This document shows, piece by piece, positions 46,629 to 55,876 of a stretch of DNA of 64,000 bases; position 1 is the stretch's first letter; each line of letters opens with the position of its first letter. The stretch is from NCBI RefSeq assembly GCF_030699305.1, contig NZ_JAUYNB010000013.1:124001-188000 (forward strand), written 5' to 3'. A program made the position numbers and the translations under genes. This DNA comes from Novosphingobium sp. (GTDB taxonomy: Bacteria > Pseudomonadota > Alphaproteobacteria > Sphingomonadales > Sphingomonadaceae). The notes under the pieces are model-generated. The model ran no database searches and was not told where the DNA came from. It saw nothing but the letters and a program-made list of their open reading frames with translations.

Positions 46629-47695
46629 TACACCCCTTGCGAGCGGGCTGCGGCATCCAGTGTGCGGCAAGCCTCGATAAGTTCGTCCCTAGTCGTATAG
46701 CGCCCGAAACCCAAGCGGATCGAATTCTTCGCCTGCGCCGCGCTGAGGCCCAATGCCGCCAGCACGTGGCTGGGCCGGCCGGAGCCGCTGGCGCAGGCCG
46801 ATCCGGCGGAAAAGGCAATCGTCCGGCATTCGCTCATCAACCGGCCAACGTCCAGCCCATCGAGCCGCAAGTTGAGGTTGCCAGGCCAGCGCTGCTCCGC
46901 GCTGCCGTTTAGCGTCCAGCGCGCCAGCACATCGCGCGCGGCATCGCGCAGCGTTGCAACATGGGCGGCGTCCGCCTCCATCCGGGCCAGCGACAGCGCC
47001 GCCGCCGCCCCGAACCCGGCGCAGAGCGCAGGTGACAGCGTGCCGGAGCGCAGGCCGCCCTCCTGCCCACCGCCGAGGATCACGGGGGACAATTGCACCC
47101 CATCGCGGACCCACAGTGCGCCGATCCCTTTTGGTCCATAGAGCTTGTGCGCCGATACCGCGATCAGGTCCGCCCCGGCCGGGGGCGCGATTTTGCCCGC
47201 GCCCTGCACCGCATCGCACAGGAACAACGCGCCCGTCGCTTTCGCGCGCTCCGCCAGCCGCCCGGTCGGCTGGATCGTGCCGATCTCGTTGTTGACCTGC
47301 ATCACGGCGATCAGCTTGGCCTCGGCGGGGAACGGCACTTCCGGATCGATTACGCCGTCCGCACCGACCGGCAGTTCAAAGTCCTCGCCAAACCAGCGCG
47401 CCGTATCGCGCACGGCGGCGTGTTCGATCGCGGAGACGGCGGCCGGGCCATACGGCCCGCCCCGGATCGCCAGATTGATCGCCTCGGTCGCGCTGCCGGT
47501 AAACACGACCTTGCCGCCCGGCGGGAACAGCGCGGCGACCGAATCGCGCGCCACTTCCACCGCAGCCGCCGCCGCGCGGCCGGGCCGGTGTGCGCTGTGC
47601 GGGTTGGCAAAGCCGTCATCCGCCAGCCAGCGCAGCATCGCGTCGCGCGCTTCGGGCGCGAGCGGTGTGGTCGCCTGATAATCGAGATAGGTCAC
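46628..47695 (-). CDS. Cysteine desulfurase family protein
   Basis: 355 residues, aminotransferase class V fold. N-terminal LDYQATTPLAPEARDAML; EHAAVRDTARWF (His stacking PLP); PLP Lys in SAHKLYGPKGIGALWV (about 180); active-site Cys loop SAGSACASGSGRPSHVL (about 310). It resembles the IscS/NifS group. It overlaps ferredoxin downstream and the second desulfurase upstream (ATGA-type overlap at 47692), so three genes form a unit. Confidence 0.92.
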   Translation of the reverse strand: MTYLDYQATTPLAPEARDAMLRWLADDGFANPHSAHRPGRAAAAAVEVARDSVAALFPPGGKVVFTGSATEAINLAIRGGPYGPAAVSAIEHAAVRDTARWFGEDFELPVGADGVIDPEVPFPAEAKLIAVMQVNNEIGTIQPTGRLAERAKATGALFLCDAVQGAGKIAPPAGADLIAVSAHKLYGPKGIGALWVRDGVQLSPVILGGGQEGGLRSGTLSPALCAGFGAAAALSLARMEADAAHVATLRDAARDVLARWTLNGSAEQRWPGNLNLRLDGLDVGRLMSECRTIAFSAGSACASGSGRPSHVLAALGLSAAQAKNSIRLGFGRYTTRDELIEACRTLDAAARSQGV

Positions 47696-48720
47696 CCGGC
47701 CACCTGCTGCCAGGCGGCGATGAAGCGGTCGATCTCGGCCAGGCTCGTCTCGCGCCCGATGCTCACCCGGATGACTTCGTTCGCGCCTTCGATCCCCATC
47801 GCGTCCAGCACATGGCTGGTGCGCAGCGAGCCCGAAGAACAGGCGCTGCCCGCCGAAACCGCAATGCCCATGCCATCAAACCGGATCAGCTGGGCGTTGG
47901 CCGACTTGCCCGGCATCCGGTAAGCCGCAATGGTCGGCACCCGCGCCGTTCCTTCCGCAATAGACACACCGCCCGCCGCCGCGATCGCCGTATCCAGCCG
48001 GTCGCGCAATTCAACCGCATGATCCAGCCAGTCCGCCCCCGCTTCCAGCGCCGCGACCATCGCCAGCACGCCCGGCAGGTTCTCGGTTCCGCCGCGATAG
48101 CCACGCTCCTGCCCGCCGGTGGGGCGCAGCAGCGCCCAATCGCGCACCAGCAGCGCGCCCACGCCAATCGGCCCGCCGAACTTGTGGGCTGACAATGCGA
48201 TCAGATCGGCATCGGGCAGCGCCAGCTTGCCCACGCCCTGGGCGCAATCCGCCAGCAGCAAGCCGCCCGCCCCGCGCACCGCAGCGGCGATGGCCTCCAG
48301 CGGCTGCATCACGCCGGTTTCGTTATTGGCCTGCTGGACCGCGACCAGCCCCGGCAGCGCACAGGCCGCCGGATCGACCAGCCCCAGCCCATCGACCGCG
48401 ATCCGCGCCGCGTCGCCCGCATGGCGTAGCACGGCCTCATGCTCCACCACTGAGACGCCCGCCAGAGGCAGGACGCAGCGGGTGATCGCCAGCGCCAGCG
48501 CCTCGCTCGCGCCGCCGGTGAAGATCACTTCACCGTCCCAGCAAAGCGCGGCCTTCAGCCGTGCGCGGGCCTCTTCCAGCGCGGCCCGCGCCGCCCGGCC
48601 GGGCTTGTGCGGGCTGGACGGATTGGCCCAGATCGCAAAGCCATGCAGCAACGCGTCGCGCGCTGCGGGCAGCAGCGGCGTGGTGGCAGCGTGGTCCAGA
48701 TAAAGGGAATCAGGGGTCAT
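47692..48720 (-). CDS. Cysteine desulfurase family protein
   Basis: 342 residues, a paralogue of the gene at 46628-47695. LDHAATTPLLPAARDALL, EHEAVLRHAG, PLP Lys in SAHKFGGPIGVGALLV, and Cys loop SAGSACSSGSLRTSHVL are intact. Two different tandem desulfurases suggest division of labour, or one acting on another acceptor. Which is the housekeeping IscS cannot be decided from sequence. Confidence 0.9.
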   Translation of the reverse strand: MTPDSLYLDHAATTPLLPAARDALLHGFAIWANPSSPHKPGRAARAALEEARARLKAALCWDGEVIFTGGASEALALAITRCVLPLAGVSVVEHEAVLRHAGDAARIAVDGLGLVDPAACALPGLVAVQQANNETGVMQPLEAIAAAVRGAGGLLLADCAQGVGKLALPDADLIALSAHKFGGPIGVGALLVRDWALLRPTGGQERGYRGGTENLPGVLAMVAALEAGADWLDHAVELRDRLDTAIAAAGGVSIAEGTARVPTIAAYRMPGKSANAQLIRFDGMGIAVSAGSACSSGSLRTSHVLDAMGIEGANEVIRVSIGRETSLAEIDRFIAAWQQVAG

Positions 48721-48853
48721 GTTCGGAAAAGTTGCTTTTAAGAGACACGTTTCTATATAGCGCCTCTCTCCCGATCATACCCTTATCCGGTCCGGCACGC
48801 CGCTTTATCAACGGACGCCGCGGAATTGGCCTTACAAGAGCAGGTGCCAGACT

Positions 48854-49510
48854 ATGCCCGCAGTGATTTTCCCCGGTCCCGAAGGTCGCCTTGAAGGCCG
48901 GTTCCAGCCCGCGTCGCGCCCGCGCGCACCCGTGGCGATGATCCTGCACCCGCACCCGCAGGCCGGCGGCACGATGAATGATCGCATCACGCAGGCGCTG
49001 TATAAAACGTTCGTTAATCGCGGCTTCGCCACGCTGCGCTTCAACTTTCGCGGCGTCGGCCGCAGCCAGGGCAGCTTTGACAACGGGATCGGCGAGTTGT
49101 CCGATGCCGCCGCCGCGCTCGACTGGGTACAGTCGATCCACCCCGAAGCGAGCACGACCTGGATCGGCGGCTACAGCTTTGGCGCGCTGATCGGCATGCA
49201 GCTGTTGATGCGCCGCCCGGAAATCCGGGGCTTCATCTCGATCGCGCCGCCCGCCAACATGTATGATTTCAGCTTCCTGGCCCCCTGCCCGGCATCGGGC
49301 ATCATCGTGCAGGGTGCTTCCGACACGGTGGTCACGCCCAATTCCGTGCAAAAGCTGGTCGACAAGCTGCGCACGCAAAAGCACATCACCATCCACCACG
49401 AGGAAATCCCCCGTGCGAACCATTTCTTCGAAAACGAAATGGAAGACCTGATGCGCTCGGTCGACAACTACCTCGATATGCGCCTGTCGCCGGATTGCCC
49501 GATCAAGTAG
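48854..49510 (+). CDS. Alpha/beta hydrolase, dienelactone/CocE-like small type
   Basis: 218 residues. LHPHPQAGGTMNDRITQAL and GFATLRFNFRGVGRSQG are the characteristic opening of this group; nucleophile Ser in IGGYSFGALIG (about 110), Asp in GASDTVV (about 157) and His in PRANHFFENEMED (about 190). The substrate is unknown. The gene diverges from the Fe-S cluster and starts 133 bp from the desulfurase start; this neighbourhood is common in sphingomonads. Confidence 0.85.
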   Translation: MPAVIFPGPEGRLEGRFQPASRPRAPVAMILHPHPQAGGTMNDRITQALYKTFVNRGFATLRFNFRGVGRSQGSFDNGIGELSDAAAALDWVQSIHPEASTTWIGGYSFGALIGMQLLMRRPEIRGFISIAPPANMYDFSFLAPCPASGIIVQGASDTVVTPNSVQKLVDKLRTQKHITIHHEEIPRANHFFENEMEDLMRSVDNYLDMRLSPDCPIK

Positions 49511-49511
49511 G

Positions 49512-49709
49512 CTACTGGGGAAGCTGACCCGCCGGGGCAGTCCCGGCGGCGTCTGGCCAGGTCCAGATCGCGACGTTGATCGCTGCCACGAAGGTCAGCA
49601 CCAGCATCAGCACCGCCTGCTGGCGCGCGCCGCGCCGCCACAGTGACCACGCCAGCACCGGCAGCAGCAGCACTGCCAGCACCAGCAGCGAGAGCACTGC
49701 ATTCATCAC
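49512..49709 (-). CDS. Small membrane protein, hypothetical
   Basis: 65 residues with two hydrophobic segments, VLSLLVLAVLLLPVLAWSLW and AVLMLVLTFVAAINVAIWTW, joined by a basic turn (RRGARQQ). No family recognised. Its start overlaps the DUF937 stop by 4 bp, so the two are likely co-translated. Confidence 0.6.
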   Translation of the reverse strand: MMNAVLSLLVLAVLLLPVLAWSLWRRGARQQAVLMLVLTFVAAINVAIWTWPDAAGTAPAGQLPQ

Positions 49710-50332
49710 TTGATGAGCTTGCCCGCCATATTCAGAATATCGTCGAGCGCGTTGCCATCGCCGTCCATATCGAGCAGCGAACCGAGGCTGCCAAGCACAC
49801 CGCCGCCGGTTGCCGTGCCATTCTGGTTGCCGCCCTGATTGTCGCCCAGCACTGCGCCCAGAATCGATCCGATCCCGTCCAGCCCGCCGCTGCCTTGCGC
49901 GCCGCTGCCGCCCGCTCGCGCGGAAAAATAGCCCCCGACCAGCATCGCCAGCATTGGCAACATCTGCTTCAGGATTGCCGGGTCGATCCCGGTGCGGCCC
50001 GCCGCATCCGCCGCGACCGAGCGGCTGACATCTTTCGAGCCGAAGATCTGGCCCAGCACGCCGTTGCCCCTGGCTACGTCCGTTTCATCAGGGCCAAGCA
50101 CGCTGGCCGCCAGCGCGCCGCCGCCCAGTCCGCCCAGCATCGTCACGAGTGCCCCAAGCCCGGCTTCGCCGCCGCCTGATGCCTCGGATGTCTTGCGAAA
50201 GCCGCCAATGATTGCGGGCACCAGTGCTTCAGTCCCGGCCATCGCCGTTGCCGGGCTGATGCCAAGTTGATTGGCGACGGCGTTGATCCCGCCACTCCGC
50301 CGCAGCATATCCAGCACGTCCATATTTGCCAT
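49706..50332 (-). CDS. DUF937 family protein
   Basis: 208 residues. VLDMLRRSGGINAVANQLGISPATAMAGTEALVPAIIGGF is the DUF937 opening, and DPAILKQMLPMLAMLVGGYFS a second block. It ends with a calcium-binding-like acidic Gly repeat, DMDGDGNALDDILNMAG, seen also in the second DUF937-like gene at 52582-53127. The middle is Gly-rich. Function unknown; YidB-related proteins belong here. Confidence 0.82.
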   Translation of the reverse strand: MANMDVLDMLRRSGGINAVANQLGISPATAMAGTEALVPAIIGGFRKTSEASGGGEAGLGALVTMLGGLGGGALAASVLGPDETDVARGNGVLGQIFGSKDVSRSVAADAAGRTGIDPAILKQMLPMLAMLVGGYFSARAGGSGAQGSGGLDGIGSILGAVLGDNQGGNQNGTATGGGVLGSLGSLLDMDGDGNALDDILNMAGKLIK

Positions 50333-50480
50333 TCCCGGGGGTCCTCGGTGCGACCCGATAACGTCCCTCTATCCGTTGTCCTCTAACGCAACTGCCCCCG
50401 CTCGCGCCAGTCCATTCTTTGGTCGGACTTAACCATGTTCTGATTTGACACAGCCCGCGCGGCCACGCAGTTTCGTTGTC

Positions 50481-52316
50481 ATGACAAACACTTCCCTTTC
50501 CCGGCGCCAGGCGCTTTCGTTGATCGGCTCAGGAACGGCGGCACTGACGCTGCAGGCATGCGGCGCGGGCCAGCTGGCCGCCCCGCCGCCACTGCGCGAT
50601 GCCGCTGCCTTGCTCGATTCGCTGGCCTGGGATCTGCTGCAACTCTCGCCCGAAGCCGCCACCTCGCTGGGGATCGACACTGGCGCACACGCCGGCTTGC
50701 GCAGCCGGTTGGGCGATCGATCGCAAGCCGGGCAGAACGCCATGGCAGCGCTGCTGCGCAAGGGCCTTGATCAGGTGCAAGCGATCGACCCCGCAGGACT
50801 GGACCATGCGGTGCGGATCAGCCTGGCCGTGGTCAAAAGTGCGTTCTCAGTCGCGCTGGACGGCTTTGCGCTGCCCTATGGCGATGTCGCGGTCGGCGGG
50901 TGGCGTAACACGCCGTACGTGGTGATCCAGAATGTCGGGGCCTATCTCGATACACCGCGCTTCCTCGATGGCGATCACCCGGTGCGGGAAGCCGCCGACG
51001 CAGAGGCTTATCTGGCGCGGCTGGCGGCAATGCCTGCCCAGCTGGACGGCGAACTGGAACGGCTTGTCAGCGCCGGACGGATCGGCGCGATTGCCCCGTC
51101 CTTTCTGCTCGACAAGGCGATCCGGCAGCTCGAACGCACCCTGGCCGATGCCCGCAGCGGCGGCGATATCGTGCAATCGCTGGTTCGCCGGACAGCCTCG
51201 ATCCCCGGCGATTGGGAACGCCGTGCGAAGGACAGCGCAGCGGGGCCGGTCGCCGCCGCGCTGGAACGGCAACTTGCAGAGCTGACCGCCCAGCGCGCCC
51301 GCGCCAGCGATGCCGCCGGTCTGTGGGCGCGCCCGCGCGGGGATGAATGGTATGCCTGGGGGCTGCGCGCCAGCACCACCACCCGCCACACCCCCGCTGA
51401 CGTCCACCGGATGGGTCTGGAACAGCTGGCCGAATTGCAGGCCCGGATGGACCCGATCCTGCGCAAGCTGGGCTACACCAGCGGCACGGTCGGTGAACGG
51501 ATGACCGCGCTGGGCAACGATCCGCGCTTTGCGTTCAGCAACGACGACAAGGGCCGCGCCGAAATCATTGCGCTGATGCAGGACAAGATCGCCGCGATGC
51601 GCACCAAGCTGCCGCAAGCGTTCCGCACGCTGGTCAAGGGCAATCTGGAAATCCGCCGGCTGCCCGTGGCCGAGGAAGCGGGCGCGCCGGGGGCCTATGG
51701 CGGGGCCGGGTCAATCGACGGAACGATCCCCGGCAAGATCTGGCTCAATCTGGGCGATACCGGCCGTCACAGCCGCTTCAGCCTGCCGACGCTGGCGTTT
51801 CACGAGGGGATTCCCGGTCACGTCTGGCAAGGGGAATATGCCAACCGCCTGCCGCTGATCCGCACGCTGCTGGCCTTCAACGCCTATTCCGAAGGGTGGG
51901 CGCTCTATTCCGAAACGCTGGGCGATGAACTGGGCATCTATGCCGACGATCCGGTCGGTCAGCTGGGCTATCTGCAATCCATTGCGTTCCGGGCCTGCCG
52001 GATGGTGGTCGACACCGGGCTGCACGCCAAGCGCTGGACGCGCGAACATGCGGTGCAGTGGTTCGCGACGACCAATGGCTCCAGCCTTTCCGATGTCGCG
52101 CCGGAAGTGGACCGCTATTGCAGCTGGCCGGGACAGGCCTGCGGCTACAAGATGGGCCACGGCGAGATCCTGGCCCAGCGCGCCCGCGCGCAGCAGACAT
52201 TGGGCGGCGCCTATGATCTGCGTGATTTCAACGACGCGGTGATTACTGGCGGGAACGTGCCGCTGGATGTGCTCGCCACGAACGTCGATCGCTATATTGC
52301 GACGGCTCAACGCTAA
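50481..52316 (+). CDS. DUF885 family protein, exported lipoprotein
   Basis: 611 residues from ATG 50481: SLSRRQALSLIGSGTAALTLQAC is a Tat-type signal (SRRQ) with a lipobox Cys-27. The DUF885 domain spans the rest; the metallopeptidase-like motif FHEGIPGHVWQGEY (about 450-463) and LFAFNAYSEGWALYSE-type segment (LLAFNAYSEGWALYSETL) are the family hallmarks. It may be a zinc carboxypeptidase-like enzyme of the M32-related fold; no activity is established for the family. Confidence 0.85.
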   Translation: MTNTSLSRRQALSLIGSGTAALTLQACGAGQLAAPPPLRDAAALLDSLAWDLLQLSPEAATSLGIDTGAHAGLRSRLGDRSQAGQNAMAALLRKGLDQVQAIDPAGLDHAVRISLAVVKSAFSVALDGFALPYGDVAVGGWRNTPYVVIQNVGAYLDTPRFLDGDHPVREAADAEAYLARLAAMPAQLDGELERLVSAGRIGAIAPSFLLDKAIRQLERTLADARSGGDIVQSLVRRTASIPGDWERRAKDSAAGPVAAALERQLAELTAQRARASDAAGLWARPRGDEWYAWGLRASTTTRHTPADVHRMGLEQLAELQARMDPILRKLGYTSGTVGERMTALGNDPRFAFSNDDKGRAEIIALMQDKIAAMRTKLPQAFRTLVKGNLEIRRLPVAEEAGAPGAYGGAGSIDGTIPGKIWLNLGDTGRHSRFSLPTLAFHEGIPGHVWQGEYANRLPLIRTLLAFNAYSEGWALYSETLGDELGIYADDPVGQLGYLQSIAFRACRMVVDTGLHAKRWTREHAVQWFATTNGSSLSDVAPEVDRYCSWPGQACGYKMGHGEILAQRARAQQTLGGAYDLRDFNDAVITGGNVPLDVLATNVDRYIATAQR

Positions 52317-52412
52317 CCTGTTGGCCCGCCCTGCAAATGTGATAGCCCACCCTATGCAGTTGGTTCAGCGGCTCAATTCCGATTCGCCGCCGACTGTGAG
52401 GAGTCGCTTGCC

Positions 52413-52781
52413 ATGTCGATTTTCAGCAAGATCAAGGAAAAAATTTTCGGCAAGAAGGCCGAAGCTGCCCCGGTCGAACAGCCCGCCGCCGCTCCGGTTG
52501 CTGCCCCCGTTGCTGCACCCGTGGCAATCAGCGAAGTTGATGTCGAAGCCAACCTTGCCGCCATGGCGGGCGCTGACACGCTCAACTGGCGCACGTCGAT
52601 TGTCGACCTGATGAAGCTGGTCGGGCTGGACGCCAGCTTTGCAGAGCGCAAGGAACTGGCGCACGAACTCGGCGATACCGACTATTCCGGCACGGCCGAA
52701 GAAAACATCGCGCTGCACAAGCACGTGATGAAGGCGCTGGCCCAGAACGGCGGAAAGGTGCCCGCCAGCATGCTGGACTGA
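52413..52781 (+). CDS. DUF3597 family protein
   Basis: 122 residues: MSIFSKIKEKIFGKK, an Ala/Pro-rich linker (about 18-44), then DVEANLAAMAGADTLNWRTSIVDLMKLVGLDAS, the DUF3597 signature, and AHELGDTDYSGTAEENIALHKHVM. Small soluble protein of unknown function. Its 3' two thirds lie antisense to the tail of the convergent DUF937-like gene. Confidence 0.85.
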   Translation: MSIFSKIKEKIFGKKAEAAPVEQPAAAPVAAPVAAPVAISEVDVEANLAAMAGADTLNWRTSIVDLMKLVGLDASFAERKELAHELGDTDYSGTAEENIALHKHVMKALAQNGGKVPASMLD

Positions 52782-53127
52782 GCCAGACCGAAGCCATGCC
52801 CAGCATGTCGTTGATCGGGTTTCCGTCACCGTCGCGGTCAAGCATGCCGAGGATGCTGGCCGCTTGCGGATTGTCCTTGAGCAATCCGCTGAGCTGGCCC
52901 AGCCCGCCTTCGCCGCCCAGCTGCTGCACGAGCTGGCCGAGCATGCCGACATCCAGTCCGGTGCTGGCAGCGGCGGTTTCAATCGTGTTGCCCGGCTCCG
53001 GATGCGCTTTGCCCAGCGCAGCAACGGCCTTTTCCGCCAGTTCCGGGGCAATCCCGAACTGACCGGCAATAGCGGCAATATCAACGTTCCCGGCCATCTG
53101 GCCCATGATTCCATCCAACAAACCCAT
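52582..53127 (-). CDS. DUF937-like protein with extended antisense tail
   Basis: 181 residues from ATG 53127 (MGLLDGIMGQMAG). Residues 1-110 match a short YidB/DUF937-like protein: IAAIAGQFGIAPELAEKAVAALG and DRDGDGNPINDMLGMA. Relatives end a few residues after that motif, but here the frame continues for about 65 residues of atypical composition (Trp/Arg/Cys-rich) antisense to the DUF3597 gene. The natural stop seems lost by a frameshift or substitution near 52780. The real gene may therefore end close to 52780. Confidence 0.6.
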   Translation of the reverse strand: MGLLDGIMGQMAGNVDIAAIAGQFGIAPELAEKAVAALGKAHPEPGNTIETAAASTGLDVGMLGQLVQQLGGEGGLGQLSGLLKDNPQAASILGMLDRDGDGNPINDMLGMASVWLSPACWRAPFRRSGPAPSSRACAARCFLRPCRNSRYRRVRAPVPCALQSWRPARPASSGRQSTCAS

Positions 53128-53212
53128 GAATGCGACTCCATTTGCAAAGGAGCCGCCTACATGCCCGCAAAGCACTGGTCTGCATATCGATTTCACGGAA
53201 GGCCAAACGCAA

Positions 53213-53238
53213 ACGGCCCCGCCGGATGGCGGGGCCGT
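53213..53238 (-). terminator. Rho-independent terminator of pckA
   Basis: An 11-bp perfect stem (ACGGCCCCGCC / GGCGGGGCCGT) with a 4-nt loop stands 25 bp past the pckA stop; on the minus strand it is followed by TTGCGTTTGG. It may also act on the divergently placed DUF937-like promoter side. Confidence 0.8.
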
Positions 53239-53262
53239 CGCTGTTCAACTGAGTGATTGCGG

Positions 53263-54882
53263 TCAGGCTGCTTTGGGCGCCGCATCCAGCACGCTGGCAT
53301 CGACATGATCGGCAAACTGGGCGAAGTTCTCGATGAACTTGCCGACCAGATCCTGCGCGGTCTTGTCGTATTCGGCGGCATCGGCCCAGGCCCCGCGCGG
53401 ATCGAGCAGCTTGCTGTCAACGCCTGCCACTGCGACCGGCACTTCAAAGCCGAAGTTCGGATCGCGGTTGAATTCAGCAGCGTTCAGGCTGCCATCGAGC
53501 GCCGCGTTGAGCAGCGCGCGGGTCGCCTTGATCGGCATCCGCTTGATGCCTTCCATCGTGGCCTTGCCGCCCGACCAGCCGGTGTTGACCAGCCAGCACT
53601 TCACCCCGCCTTTGGCGATGCGTTCTTTCAGCAGGTTGCCATAGACCGACGGGTGACGCGGCATGAACGGCGCGCCAAAGCAGGTGGAGAACGTCGCTTC
53701 GGGTTCGGTCACGCCGATTTCGGTGCCCGCCACGCGCGCGGTGTAGCCCGACAGGAAGTGATACATCGCCTGATCCGGGGTCAGCCGCGCGATCGGCGGC
53801 AGCACGCCATAGGCGTCGGCGGTCAGGAAGATCAGGTTGGCCGGAACCGGGCCGAGGTTGTCGGCGCTGGCGTTCGGGATGAAGTCGATCGGATACGAAC
53901 CGCGACTGTTTTCAGCCAGGCTGTTGTCGTCCAGATCAATCTCGCGGGTGACGGGATCGATCACCACGTTTTCCAGCACCGTCCCGAAGCGCTTGGTGGT
54001 GGCGAAGATTTCCGGTTCGGCTTCGGCCGAAAGCCGGATCATCTTGGCATAGCAGCCGCCTTCGAAGTTGAACACGGCGGTATCGGACCAGCCATGTTCA
54101 TCATCGCCGATCAGGGTGCGGCTGGCGTCGGCCGACAGCGTGGTCTTGCCGGTGCCCGACAGGCCAAAGAACACGGCCGTCTTGCCGTCCGCGCCGATGT
54201 TGGCCGAACAGTGCATCGGCATCACGCCCTTGGCCGGCAGCAGATAATTGAGAATGCCGAACACCGACTTCTTCATTTCCCCGGCATAGGCCGTGCCGCC
54301 GATCAGGATCAGCTTCTCGGTAAAGTTCACCGCAACCACGGTTTCGCTGCGGCAACCGTGGCGCGCGGGATCGGCGCGGAAGCTGGGCAGGTCGATGATG
54401 GTGTATTCAGGCGTGAACGCCGCCTGTTCGGCCGCTGAAGGGCGAACCAGCAGCGTCTTGATAAACAGGTTGTGCCACGCAAATTCGTTGATGACGCGCA
54501 CATTGACGCGGTTTTCCGGCTGCGAGCCGCCAAACAGGTCCGCCACGTACAGCGTGTTCTTGCTGGCCAGCGCGGCCAGAAAATCAGCCTTGAGCGCAGC
54601 AAAATGATCCGGCGTCATTTCGACGTTGGTCTTGCCCCACCACACGGTGTTTTCGGTTTCCGCATCGCGGACGATATACTTGTCTTTCGCGCTGCGGCCG
54701 GTGTGCGCGCCGGTTTCGACCACCAGCGGGCCATCCTTCGACAGCACGCCTTCGCCGTTGCGCACTGCATGCTCGACCAGCGGCGCGGTGCCAAGGTTGG
54801 CGAAAATCGTCGCGCCGGTGGCAATGCCCTGATTTTCAAGCGGGAAGAAAAGCGAACCGGACAAGGCCATCTCCATGATCAT
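53263..54882 (-). CDS. pckA: Phosphoenolpyruvate carboxykinase (ATP)
   Basis: 539 residues from ATG 54882 (54876 and 54870 are nearby alternatives; the frame is open to 55059). Motifs: [12 protein letters not shown] and metal/substrate residues around it, kinase-1a loop [15 protein letters not shown] (about 240), [13 protein letters not shown], and VNTGWSGGK. It decarboxylates oxaloacetate to PEP in gluconeogenesis. It diverges from chvI, an arrangement conserved in alphaproteobacteria where ChvI is known to control pckA. Confidence 0.95.
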   Translation of the reverse strand: MIMEMALSGSLFFPLENQGIATGATIFANLGTAPLVEHAVRNGEGVLSKDGPLVVETGAHTGRSAKDKYIVRDAETENTVWWGKTNVEMTPDHFAALKADFLAALASKNTLYVADLFGGSQPENRVNVRVINEFAWHNLFIKTLLVRPSAAEQAAFTPEYTIIDLPSFRADPARHGCRSETVVAVNFTEKLILIGGTAYAGEMKKSVFGILNYLLPAKGVMPMHCSANIGADGKTAVFFGLSGTGKTTLSADASRTLIGDDEHGWSDTAVFNFEGGCYAKMIRLSAEAEPEIFATTKRFGTVLENVVIDPVTREIDLDDNSLAENSRGSYPIDFIPNASADNLGPVPANLIFLTADAYGVLPPIARLTPDQAMYHFLSGYTARVAGTEIGVTEPEATFSTCFGAPFMPRHPSVYGNLLKERIAKGGVKCWLVNTGWSGGKATMEGIKRMPIKATRALLNAALDGSLNAAEFNRDPNFGFEVPVAVAGVDSKLLDPRGAWADAAEYDKTAQDLVGKFIENFAQFADHVDASVLDAAPKAA

Positions 54883-54984
54883 GGGTCGGGCACACCCAGC
54901 GCGCGCCCGGTCCTGTGCATAGGTATGCAAAGGAGTCGAGCCGCGCATAGTCGGTTGGAGCGATTCCGTCAAATTGCCCCGGAA

Positions 54985-55017
54985 ATTCGCCAAATATTCG
55001 CCAAATATTCGCCTAAT
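54985..55017. promoter_or_regulatory. Three tandem 11-bp repeats between pckA and chvI
   Basis: ATTCGCCAAAT occurs at 54985-54995 and 54996-55006, then ATTCGCCTAAT at 55007-55017. One-turn tandem repeats are the binding pattern of OmpR-family regulators, so this is a candidate ChvI operator, 103 bp before pckA and 110 bp before chvI. Confidence 0.5.
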
Positions 55018-55126
55018 CAATCGCTTATCCGAAAGTCCCGCCGCAGCGATTGCCAGCACGATCCCAAGTCGCTAACTCTTTGGCCCCGCTTCAAATCCTG
55101 CTGTCCATCCGCAATGGCAATCCGCT

Positions 55127-55876
55127 ATGGTCGACGCCGCTTCACCCCCTGCCCCGGCTGACAGCGCCCGCCAGACGATCGCGCTGGTGGATGATGACCG
55201 CAATATCCTGACCACCGTATCGATCGGCTTGCAGGCCGAAGGGTTCGCGACCCGCCTCTACACCGACGGTGCCACGGCGCTGAAAGCCTTGCTCGACAAT
55301 CCCCCCGATCTGGCAGTGTGCGACATCAAGATGCCGCGCATGGACGGGCTGGAACTGCTTCAGAAACTGCGGGAGAAATCGGCCCTTCCAGTGATCTTTC
55401 TGACCAGCAAGGATGAAGAACCGGACGAGGCGCTGGGGCTGGCGCTGGGGGCGGACGATTACATCACCAAGCCGTTCAGCCAGCGCCTGCTGATTGCCCG
55501 GATCCGCGCCATCCTGCGCCGCTCCGAACTGGTGCGGGGCGAAGTGGAAGCGCCATCTCCCACCGCGCAGCCCGATGCCATCCGGCGCGGACGGTTACTG
55601 ATGGATCCGCCGCGCCACGCGGTAACGTGGGATGACCAGCCGGTGTCGCTGACTGTCACCGAATTCCTGATCCTTGAGGCGCTGGCGCAGCGCCCCGGTC
55701 TGATCAAGACCCGCAACCAGTTGATGGACGCCGCCTATAACGACGATGTGTTCGTCGATGACCGGACGATTGACAGCCACATCAAGCGACTGCGGCGCAA
55801 GTTCCGCAGCGTCGATCCGGAATTCGGCGCGATCGAGACGCTGTACGGCGCGGGCTATTCCTTTGCCGACGGCTGA
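55127..55876 (+). CDS. chvI: Two-component response regulator, ChvI type
   Basis: 249 residues. Receiver domain with acidic residues VDDDRN (about 21-26), phospho-acceptor D66 in [13 protein letters not shown], Thr/Lys in [29 protein letters not shown]-terminal OmpR-type winged helix: [28 protein letters not shown] and [13 protein letters not shown]. It is the partner of the kinase that follows; in rhizobia and Caulobacter the pair responds to acid and envelope stress. Confidence 0.92.
   Translation: MVDAASPPAPADSARQTIALVDDDRNILTTVSIGLQAEGFATRLYTDGATALKALLDNPPDLAVCDIKMPRMDGLELLQKLREKSALPVIFLTSKDEEPDEALGLALGADDYITKPFSQRLLIARIRAILRRSELVRGEVEAPSPTAQPDAIRRGRLLMDPPRHAVTWDDQPVSLTVTEFLILEALAQRPGLIKTRNQLMDAAYNDDVFVDDRTIDSHIKRLRRKFRSVDPEFGAIETLYGAGYSFADG

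Noticed and set aside
53213-53238. Hairpin after pckA as another mobile repeat
   Set aside because: It is a single compact GC stem followed by T-rich sequence at an operon end, without the paired-arm layout of the other repeat families; terminator is sufficient.
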